In this document: in pieces, positions 63,301 through 64,000 of the stretch | Numbering within the stretch: position 1 is the first letter of the stretch | Layout of the letters: every line of letters starts with the position of its first letter | Source of the DNA: Ficedula albicollis | Taxonomy: Eukaryota; Chordata; Aves; Passeriformes; Muscicapidae | Length of the DNA stretch: 64,000 bases | NCBI RefSeq assembly: GCF_000247815.1 | Contig: NC_021677.1 | Coordinates: 57,293,769 to 57,357,768 of the forward strand | Direction of reading: 5' to 3' | Translations under genes and position numbers: made by a program | The notes under the pieces: generated by a model | Database searches by the model: none | Told to the model about the DNA's origin: nothing | The model's input: only the letters and a program-made list of their open reading frames with translations

Positions 63301-64000
63301 TTCAACCAAACTGACAGAAGGCAACGTAGAGGCAAGTGCTTCTAACTCCTTATTGAAAACTAGGCATTCTTCATCAAATACCATCCAATCCTGAAAAATA
63401 CATTGAATTCTTAACACAGCTCACATCCATTTGCATTTTAATACACCAGACTAGGCCTTAGTGTATTATCTAACATCAGCAGCTCTTACTTTAATGAAAC
63501 ATAACACAAAAATAAGTGAATAATATGTAAATATCAAAGCGAGACATGATTTCACCACAGATGAATTAATTATACATCCTCCAAAATCTTTAAGGATTCT
63601 CATTTTAAAGTGATGTACGCAATTTTTTATTCTCTAGGGATGTTCTGAGATGATTTGTTAAATTTTTAAAGTTGTATTTTCAAGTGGTCCTGGTATTTTT
63701 CTGCCTTAAAGGGCTCTTCTGTCAGTCCAGACACTCTGAAATTACAGCAAAAAGTCATCAAGTGTGATGTGTTGAAATGTCCACTTCCAGAGATTTTCTA
63801 GAAGGAAGTTGATTTACTGACACACATAGAATAAGTAATAAACAGACTGCTGCTGTCCAGTGGAAACAGGAAAGGACAAGCACTAGCCAAGGAATCACTG
63901 GCAGGACAAGAGCTGCCCCAGATGCTGCTTTTCTCCTTCCCTCCAGGTTTTACTCTTGGGTGTCTTTTGATTTATTACCTTTAAGAGGCTCTCTAAGTGT
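2485..64000 (-). CDS. SYNE2: SYNE2 (nesprin-2), 3' part of gene, 40 exons in window
   Basis: This entry spans the whole gene portion; the exons are listed separately. Nesprin-2 is a tail-anchored spectrin-repeat protein of the nuclear envelope. Its KASH tail binds SUN1/SUN2 in the perinuclear space, and the giant form reaches actin through N-terminal calponin-homology domains that lie outside this window. Joining the exons gives one open frame of 2,103 codons including the stop, with every intron phase matching. Visible in order: a long spectrin-repeat rod with Trp-centred helices, the adaptive domain with an LEWD motif, two more spectrin repeats, a linker, a transmembrane segment and the luminal KASH peptide ending PPPT. 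The PPPT end and residues such as [13 protein letters not shown] favour SYNE2 over SYNE1 (PPPL), judged from memory of the human proteins. The 5' end of the gene is cut off at the right edge. Confidence 0.92.
2498..2503 (-). promoter_or_regulatory. SYNE2: Poly(A) signal ATTAAA with GU-rich downstream element
   Basis: On the minus strand ATTAAA is followed about 20-40 bases later by GGACTGTGGGTGTGTC, a typical GU-rich downstream element. No AATAAA was found between the stop codon and here. Confidence 0.6.
3347..3572 (-). CDS. SYNE2: SYNE2 window exon 40 coding part, KASH domain
   Basis: The coding part has 226 bases including the TAG stop at 3347-3349. It reads [20 protein letters not shown], then a transmembrane stretch [20 protein letters not shown], then a luminal tail of about 31 residues starting SSEEDYSC and ending [11 protein letters not shown]. 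The KASH peptide inserts between SUN-domain protomers. The Cys in DYSC forms a disulfide with SUN in known structures, and the terminal PPPT fits the SUN pocket. PPPT points to nesprin-2. Confidence 0.97.
4169..4215 (-). CDS. SYNE2: SYNE2 window exon 39, short linker exon
   Basis: The exon has only 47 bases, starting in phase 0 with [15 protein letters not shown] and ending with AG of an Arg codon before GTAGTA. It follows a TCTCTCAACAG acceptor. Its phases fit only exon 38 with the GC donor and the KASH exon. Confidence 0.82.
4432..4521 (-). CDS. SYNE2: SYNE2 window exon 38, linker, GC donor
   Basis: The exon has 90 bases, 30 codons, phase 0. It reads [20 protein letters not shown] and ends PSPAVKK. 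The donor is AAG/GCAAGT, a GC-AG intron. The nearest GT would leave the wrong phase for the following two exons, so the GC site is preferred. Confidence 0.85.
4823..4965 (-). mobile_element. CR1-like fragment in intron
   Basis: The plus strand has CAGGTTGGAAGGGACTTCAG and CATCTAGTCCAACCTCCTGC, the reverse of a CR1 3' end. It sits between exons 37 and 38. Confidence 0.75.
5156..5344 (-). CDS. SYNE2: SYNE2 window exon 37, last spectrin repeat
   Basis: The exon has 189 bases, 63 codons, phase 0. It starts [20 protein letters not shown] and contains [20 protein letters not shown], ending TIQENL before GTGAGT. Confidence 0.95.
5834..5962 (-). CDS. SYNE2: SYNE2 window exon 36, last spectrin repeat
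   Basis: The exon has 129 bases, 43 codons, phase 0. It reads [20 protein letters not shown] and ends ILECQKELM before GTATGT. Confidence 0.95.
6310..6510 (-). CDS. SYNE2: SYNE2 window exon 35, spectrin repeat
   Basis: The exon has 201 bases, 67 codons, phase 0. It starts [20 protein letters not shown] and contains [20 protein letters not shown], ending ALLHCQ before GTGCAT. Confidence 0.95.
7351..7718. repeat. 184-base direct tandem duplication
   Basis: Copies at 7351-7534 and 7535-7718 are nearly identical, both beginning GAAGTAAGAGATGAAGG and ending CTCTTCCAGGTAATC, with only a few mismatches. The high identity suggests a recent event. Confidence 0.93.
7765..7790. repeat. Perfect 11-base inverted repeat (hairpin)
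   Basis: The arms AAGCCAGTCTG and CAGACTGGCTT are separated by the 4-base loop TAGG. It lies 46 bases beyond the 184-base duplication. Confidence 0.9.
8835..9046 (-). CDS. SYNE2: SYNE2 window exon 34, spectrin repeat after adaptive domain
   Basis: The exon has 212 bases. It begins with two bases completing Gly, then [20 protein letters not shown] and [19 protein letters not shown]. It ends EQKVKKLK before GTAAGT, phase 0. Confidence 0.95.
9362..9833 (+). mobile_element. CR1 retrotransposon 3' end, longest copy
   Basis: Sense CR1 sequence: GACAGGCTGAGAGAGCTGGG, GCTCAGCCTGGAGAAGA, TTCAAGACCATGTTGGATGG and CTTCCAACCCAAACCATTCT in the expected order. It runs to the typical 3' end without the rest of the element. 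The reverse-transcriptase frame is absent. It lies in the intron between exons 33 and 34. Confidence 0.95.
10581..10734 (-). CDS. SYNE2: SYNE2 window exon 33, adaptive domain, two possible acceptors
   Basis: With the upstream acceptor (CCTGCAG) the exon has 154 bases and starts [18 protein letters not shown] second acceptor (ATTCCAG) 27 bases later would start it at 10707 with VKQLSSAS. Both keep the frame. A run of five Ser codons comes from a short GCT/AGC trinucleotide repeat at about 10668-10686. The exon ends [10 protein letters not shown] in phase 1 at GTACCG. Confidence 0.88.
11511..11647 (-). CDS. SYNE2: SYNE2 window exon 32, adaptive domain
   Basis: The exon has 137 bases, enters in phase 1 and leaves in phase 0 at TAT/GTGAGT. 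It reads [20 protein letters not shown] and ends TSTPYKPDY. It is rich in Ser, Pro and Thr and is not a spectrin fold. Confidence 0.93.
12451..12519 (-). CDS. SYNE2: SYNE2 window exon 31, DV23 alternative exon
   Basis: The exon has 69 bases, phase 1 at both ends, so it can be included or skipped without changing frame. It encodes 23 residues starting [16 protein letters not shown] then TTKTLKASS. This matches the conserved alternative exon called DV23, reported in both nesprin genes and always included in heart and skeletal muscle short isoforms. Skipping it gives ALSGKSVSE; inclusion gives ALSDVEIT. Confidence 0.9.
12863..13145 (-). CDS. SYNE2: SYNE2 window exon 30, adaptive domain with LEWD motif
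   Basis: The exon has 283 bases, starts in phase 0 and ends in phase 1. It opens [20 protein letters not shown], an acidic low-complexity stretch. It then has [20 protein letters not shown]; the LEWD codons are at 12936-12947. LEWD is a W-acidic motif known in nesprins to bind kinesin light chain and recruit kinesin-1 to the nucleus. It ends YYSALSG at a junction that can go to DV23 or directly to exon 32. This part is likely disordered rather than spectrin-like. Confidence 0.95.
14000..14194 (-). CDS. SYNE2: SYNE2 window exon 29, spectrin repeat
   Basis: The exon has 195 bases, 65 codons, phase 0. It reads [20 protein letters not shown], then [20 protein letters not shown], ending LTSRDP before GTAAGA. 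It closes the spectrin repeat just before the adaptive domain. Confidence 0.96.
15097..15234 (-). CDS. SYNE2: SYNE2 window exon 28, spectrin repeat
   Basis: The exon has 138 bases, 46 codons, phase 0. It starts [20 protein letters not shown] and ends DDKMRQLN before GTACGT. Confidence 0.96.
16514..16696 (-). CDS. SYNE2: SYNE2 window exon 27, spectrin repeat
   Basis: The exon has 183 bases, 61 codons, phase 0. It reads [20 protein letters not shown] and [20 protein letters not shown], donor AAG/GTAGTG. Confidence 0.96.
17119..17269 (-). CDS. SYNE2: SYNE2 window exon 26, spectrin repeat
   Basis: The exon has 151 bases. Its first base completes Lys, then [20 protein letters not shown] and a segment ending KEELKKFE before GTGAAT, phase 0. 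Confidence 0.96.
17417..17604 (-). CDS. SYNE2: SYNE2 window exon 25, spectrin repeat
   Basis: The exon has 188 bases. It starts in phase 0 with [20 protein letters not shown] and contains [20 protein letters not shown]. It ends with AA of a Lys codon before GTACGT. The Cys-rich ACANETEC stretch is conserved in both nesprins. Confidence 0.96.
17861..17998. repeat. Three-copy tandem repeat
   Basis: The unit AAATAAACCTTACCTATACC followed by ATAAATAATTTC occurs three times. The first and third copies are full; the middle one lacks about 15 bases (TTATTAATTTTGACA). Confidence 0.9.
19091..19176. repeat. 43-base tandem duplication
   Basis: TGTTGATAACATGATCTCAT and the following bases are repeated once, with one or two differences. 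Confidence 0.9.
21136..21298 (-). CDS. SYNE2: SYNE2 window exon 24, first common exon of short isoforms
   Basis: The exon has 163 bases. After the single base completing the previous codon it reads [20 protein letters not shown] and [19 protein letters not shown], ending KRLAEQQ before GTGGGA. This is a signature nesprin segment, and [13 protein letters not shown] fits nesprin-2. It begins the C-terminal block of conserved spectrin repeats. Confidence 0.96.
21747..21935 (-). mobile_element. CR1 3' fragment
   Basis: The plus strand reads CAGAATGGTTTGGGTTGGAA, CATGGGCAGGGACACCTTCT and GGGATGGGGCATCCACAGCT, the reverse of a CR1 tail. Confidence 0.92.
26874..26958 (-). CDS. SYNE2: Candidate alternative first exon of a short SYNE2 isoform
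   Basis: A minus-strand ATG at 26893 in good context (GGA before, G after) opens MVLSCGP, and the exon ends GGACC/GTAAGTG, a strong donor. The 20 coding bases leave two bases over, exactly the phase needed to join the next exon as [15 protein letters not shown]. An in-frame TGA sits two codons upstream (26897-26899), so translation would start at this ATG. The resulting protein would be 924 residues with DV23 or 901 without: spectrin repeats, adaptive domain and KASH, with no actin-binding end. That size fits the short nesprin-2 isoforms known from mammals. The transcription start is a guess from the TATA-like box. An earlier ATG at 26952 opens a 27-codon frame that stops right after the splice junction. 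Confidence 0.62.
26984..26991 (-). promoter_or_regulatory. TATA-like / MEF2-like element upstream of alternative first exon
   Basis: On the minus strand this reads AATAAATA inside an otherwise GC-rich stretch. It lies about 30 bases upstream of a likely start near 26955-26960 and 91 bases upstream of an ATG. On the plus strand CTATTTATTC matches 8 of 10 positions of the MEF2 consensus. Function is inferred from position only. Confidence 0.4.
29820..29956. repeat. Tandem duplication with 19-base difference
   Basis: CATTTGAAACTCTTCCAAG is repeated at 29820 and 29878. The second copy contains an extra 19 bases beginning GTGGCTCGATGC. Confidence 0.88.
31988..32131. repeat. 76-base imperfect tandem duplication
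   Basis: GCACTGCACACTGCCTGAAG and ATTCCTTGTTACAGAGTACT occur twice in the same order, with a diverged middle. Confidence 0.85.
33486..33652 (-). CDS. SYNE2: SYNE2 window exon 23, last exon before the internal promoter
   Basis: The exon has 167 bases. It starts in phase 0 with [20 protein letters not shown] and ends [14 protein letters not shown] plus CG before GTAAGA. The CG is completed to Arg by the G that opens the next exon, giving [12 protein letters not shown] as in full-length nesprins. This phase-2 junction is shared with the alternative first exon in the following intron. Confidence 0.95.
34079..34140. repeat. TAATGGTCTT short repeat
   Basis: Four irregular copies of AATGGTCTT with TAA spacers lie in the intron between exons 22 and 23. 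Confidence 0.8.
34633..34791 (-). CDS. SYNE2: SYNE2 window exon 22, spectrin rod
   Basis: The exon has 159 bases, 53 codons, phase 0. It reads [20 protein letters not shown], then [20 protein letters not shown], and ends MIDKLQK before GTAAGT. Confidence 0.94.
34792..38849. other. SYNE2: Intron between exons 21 and 22
   Basis: No exon is seen. The left 3.3 kb is unique; the right end is the G-rich minisatellite. Confidence 0.8.
38203..38760. repeat. G-rich minisatellite with nested 225-base duplication
   Basis: A 225-base block starting AACTCCATCCCGGGACAGC is repeated in tandem at 38203 and 38428. Inside each copy, and continuing to 38760, are units like GGGGGACACACACACAGCCC and CTGTGGGGGACACAGAGCCC. 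The plus strand is G-rich. On the transcript strand it is UG- and C-rich and starts about 90 bases after the donor of exon 21. Confidence 0.95.
38850..39005 (-). CDS. SYNE2: SYNE2 window exon 21, spectrin rod
   Basis: The exon has 156 bases, 52 codons, phase 0. It starts [20 protein letters not shown] and ends [12 protein letters not shown] before GTGAGC. It is much more GC-rich than the other exons, and a G-rich minisatellite begins about 90 bases into the following intron. Confidence 0.93.
39815..39860. repeat. 20-base inverted repeat with 6-base spacer
   Basis: The left arm GCTGGGTCTAAAACCTGTGA pairs with the right arm TCACAGGTTTTGGACCCAGC with one mismatch; the spacer is GAATTT. Confidence 0.93.
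39868..39953. repeat. 43-base tandem duplication
   Basis: CTTAGAGGAAAACACCAAAC and the following AATCCTGACTC occur at 39868 and 39911. It begins 8 bases after the palindrome. Confidence 0.9.
39972..40081. repeat. 55-base tandem duplication
   Basis: ACAGATGTGCACACATGCAT and the rest of the unit occur at 39972 and 40027 with a few mismatches. Confidence 0.92.
41023..41148 (-). CDS. SYNE2: SYNE2 window exon 20, spectrin rod
   Basis: The exon has 126 bases, 42 codons, phase 0. It reads [20 protein letters not shown] and ends HKAKEHIK before GTATGA. Confidence 0.9.
41862..42056 (-). CDS. SYNE2: SYNE2 window exon 19, spectrin rod
   Basis: The exon has 195 bases, 65 codons, phase 0. It starts [20 protein letters not shown] and contains [19 protein letters not shown]. 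The acceptor is CAAG/AGT; a competing AG two bases later would break the frame. Confidence 0.88.
42057..43439. other. SYNE2: Intron between exons 18 and 19
   Basis: Unique AT-rich sequence; no exon or repeat recognised. Confidence 0.7.
43440..43674 (-). CDS. SYNE2: SYNE2 window exon 18, spectrin rod
   Basis: The exon has 235 bases. Its first base completes Arg, then [20 protein letters not shown], which is recognisably nesprin. It ends LRNVIHDFK before GTACTG in phase 0. Confidence 0.92.
43798..43918. repeat. 57-base tandem duplication
   Basis: CTCTTTGCAGCGCTAAGCTC occurs at 43798 and 43855. The second copy has a 7-base insertion (TGTATTC). Confidence 0.9.
44999..45093 (-). CDS. SYNE2: SYNE2 window exon 17, spectrin rod
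   Basis: The exon has 95 bases. It starts in phase 0 with [20 protein letters not shown] and ends with AG of an Arg codon before GTACTT. Confidence 0.88.
45823..45970 (-). CDS. SYNE2: SYNE2 window exon 16, spectrin rod
   Basis: The exon has 148 bases. Its first base completes the Ser codon, then [19 protein letters not shown]. It ends QEQQRVYE before GTAAAG, phase 0. Confidence 0.88.
46345..46499 (-). CDS. SYNE2: SYNE2 window exon 15, spectrin rod
   Basis: The exon has 155 bases. It starts in phase 0 with [20 protein letters not shown] and ends with AG of a Ser codon before GTCTGA. It contains [19 protein letters not shown]. The donor is weak (CAG/GTCTGA), but frame and position support it. 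Confidence 0.86.
46999..47124 (-). CDS. SYNE2: SYNE2 window exon 14, spectrin rod
   Basis: The exon has 126 bases, 42 codons, phase 0. It reads [20 protein letters not shown], then an acidic [13 protein letters not shown] before GTATGT. Confidence 0.88.
47125..48536. other. SYNE2: Intron between exons 13 and 14
   Basis: Nothing recognisable beyond unique sequence. Confidence 0.7.
48537..48716 (-). CDS. SYNE2: SYNE2 window exon 13, spectrin rod
   Basis: The exon has 180 bases, 60 codons, phase 0. It starts [20 protein letters not shown] and ends [11 protein letters not shown] before GTAATT. Confidence 0.9.
48717..50489. other. SYNE2: Intron between exons 12 and 13
   Basis: Nothing recognisable beyond unique sequence. 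Confidence 0.7.
50490..50694 (-). CDS. SYNE2: SYNE2 window exon 12, spectrin rod
   Basis: The exon has 205 bases. Its first base completes the Arg codon and it then reads [20 protein letters not shown]. It ends LEQRIQEMK before GTACAT. Trp residues sit at helix C of one repeat and helix A of the next. Confidence 0.9.
50880..51015 (+). mobile_element. CR1 3' tail with terminal ATTCTGTG repeats
   Basis: GGCTGGATGGGGCTTGGAGA, CTGGTGGAAGGTGTCCC and CAAACCCAAACCATTCC are followed by ATGATTCTGTGATTCT, the usual CR1 8-base end repeat. It lies in the 455-base intron between exons 11 and 12. Confidence 0.92.
51150..51283 (-). CDS. SYNE2: SYNE2 window exon 11, spectrin rod
   Basis: The exon has 134 bases. 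It starts in phase 0 with [20 protein letters not shown] and ends with AG of an Arg codon before GTAAGC. It includes [19 protein letters not shown]. Confidence 0.88.
52437..52613 (-). CDS. SYNE2: SYNE2 window exon 10, spectrin rod
   Basis: The exon has 177 bases, 59 codons, phase 0, acceptor GTCTGCAG and donor CAG/GTAAAG. It contains [20 protein letters not shown], the Trp-bearing helix C, and ends [12 protein letters not shown]. Confidence 0.9.
52614..54898. other. SYNE2: Intron between exons 9 and 10
   Basis: Unique sequence, apart from a 38-base duplication (CCTTTATTTTCTGTCTCTTT) at 53153 and 53191. Confidence 0.7.
54899..55048 (-). CDS. SYNE2: SYNE2 window exon 9, spectrin rod
   Basis: The exon has 150 bases, 50 codons, phase 0. 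It starts [20 protein letters not shown] and ends EMKDSIVNQ before GTAAAA. The segment is coiled-coil like but has no Trp; it bridges two repeat helices. Confidence 0.9.
55049..56386. other. SYNE2: Intron between exons 8 and 9
   Basis: Unique sequence; no exon seen. Confidence 0.7.
56387..56542 (-). CDS. SYNE2: SYNE2 window exon 8, spectrin rod
   Basis: The exon has 156 bases, 52 codons, phase 0, donor AAG/GTAAAG. It encodes [19 protein letters not shown] and [16 protein letters not shown], helix A of the next repeat, and ends NTLDDCK. Confidence 0.9.
57502..57655. repeat. 80-base tandem duplication
   Basis: CAGGAGGGCTGGAGCAGGGC to GATGTCCCCATC occurs at 57502 and 57582, almost identical. 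Confidence 0.92.
57801..57977 (-). CDS. SYNE2: SYNE2 window exon 7, spectrin rod
   Basis: The exon has 177 bases, 59 codons, phase 0. It follows a strong CCCCTGCAG acceptor and ends AGAAAG/GTGGCA. It contains [17 protein letters not shown] and [17 protein letters not shown], helices B and C of a spectrin repeat. Confidence 0.9.
57978..59584. other. SYNE2: Intron between exons 6 and 7
   Basis: Unique sequence; no exon seen. Confidence 0.7.
59585..59731 (-). CDS. SYNE2: SYNE2 window exon 6, spectrin rod
   Basis: The exon has 147 bases, 49 codons, phase 0. It encodes [20 protein letters not shown], a new helix A, and ends VKTLLQKYK before GTAAAT. A second in-frame AG lies 6 bases inside the exon (CAG CTTCAG ATG), so the first two residues (LQ) could be skipped. 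Confidence 0.88.
60166..60348 (-). CDS. SYNE2: SYNE2 window exon 5, spectrin rod
   Basis: The exon has 183 bases, 61 codons, phase 0 at both ends, with acceptor ACCTCAG and donor CAG/GTAAGT. It contains [20 protein letters not shown], a helix C with Trp that completes the repeat begun by the previous exon. Confidence 0.9.
60608..60729. repeat. 61-base tandem duplication
   Basis: CCTCAGACCTCTGGCCAGCT and the rest of the unit, ending GATGATGCTCTGCTTTC, occur at 60608 and 60669. Confidence 0.92.
61044..61176 (-). CDS. SYNE2: SYNE2 window exon 4, spectrin rod
   Basis: The exon has 133 bases. It begins with the last base of a Ser codon and ends in phase 0 before GTAAGT. It encodes [19 protein letters not shown], a helix A with Trp, and ends RDNISSLF. 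Confidence 0.88.
61391..61587 (-). CDS. SYNE2: SYNE2 window exon 3, spectrin rod
   Basis: The exon has 197 bases, starts in phase 0 and ends with two bases of a codon (AG), completed as Ser by the next exon. It contains [19 protein letters not shown] and [20 protein letters not shown], the latter with the conserved Trp of a spectrin helix. The donor is CAG/GTGGGT and the acceptor follows TTCTGACAG. Confidence 0.87.
61588..63258. other. SYNE2: Intron between exons 2 and 3
   Basis: AT-rich unique sequence. A small hairpin with arms GAAACTGTG and CACAGTTTC lies at about 62183-62206. No exon is seen; the flanking exons are both phase 0, so a skipped phase-0 exon cannot be excluded. Confidence 0.65.
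63259..63390 (-). CDS. SYNE2: SYNE2 window exon 2, spectrin rod
   Basis: The exon has 132 bases, 44 codons, phase 0 at both ends. The acceptor follows TATTTTTCAG and the donor is GAG/GTATTT. It encodes [19 protein letters not shown] at the start and [12 protein letters not shown] at the end, a charged helical stretch typical of a spectrin repeat. Confidence 0.85.
63979..64000 (-). CDS. SYNE2: SYNE2 window exon 1 (partial, cut by window edge)
   Basis: Only the last 22 bases of this exon are inside the window, reading HLESLLK before a GTAATAAA donor. It ends in phase 0 if joined to the next exon, which starts DWMVFDEE. The upstream part lies beyond 64000. Confidence 0.65.

Noticed and set aside
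2485..64000. Assignment to SYNE1 instead of SYNE2
   Set aside because: I considered it because the two paralogs are similar. The KASH end PPPT, the [13 protein letters not shown] segment and the adaptive-domain sequence fit nesprin-2 better. An alignment would settle it; best hits to SYNE1 would overturn my call.

Overview
The window looks like bird nuclear DNA. It carries several CR1-type retrotransposon 3' ends, which are typical of birds and reptiles. It has a many-exon gene with short exons and GT-AG introns, one CpG island, and no bacterial-style operons, rRNA or tRNA genes. I cannot name the species.

One gene fills the window: the 3' part of SYNE2 (nesprin-2), read on the minus strand from 64000 down to a poly(A) signal near 2500. 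I could place 40 exons (39 complete, plus a partial one at the right edge). All splice phases agree and the reading frame closes, giving about 2,102 residues plus a partial codon that end in a KASH domain. The assignment to SYNE2 rather than SYNE1 rests on the last residues (PPPT, where nesprin-1 ends PPPL) and on remembered similarity to human nesprin-2 along the C-terminal spectrin repeats; no alignment was run.

Layout in gene order, right to left. Region 33486-64000 holds 23 exons of the spectrin-repeat rod of giant nesprin-2. Region 21299-33485 is a 12.2 kb intron with a CpG island (about 26425-27320) that contains a well-formed minus-strand promoter and first exon. Region 14000-21298 holds the exons of the last conserved spectrin repeats. 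Region 10581-13145 holds the adaptive domain, including a LEWD kinesin-light-chain motif and the 69-base DV23 alternative exon. Region 5156-9046 holds the last two spectrin repeats. Region 2485-4521 holds the linker, the KASH exon and the 3' UTR. Region 1-2484 is downstream flank with one CR1 fragment.

Giant nesprin-2 links actin, via an N-terminus outside this window, to SUN proteins in the perinuclear space through its KASH tail. The internal CpG-island exon would make a short KASH-containing isoform of about 924 residues (901 without DV23) that lacks the actin-binding end. Its size matches the short nesprin-2 isoforms described in mammals, such as the epsilon class. This is the most interesting element here.

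The introns also carry many short tandem duplications, two clear hairpins next to such duplications, and a G-rich minisatellite just downstream of a splice donor. I found no novel multi-gene system, and no second protein-coding gene is supported.
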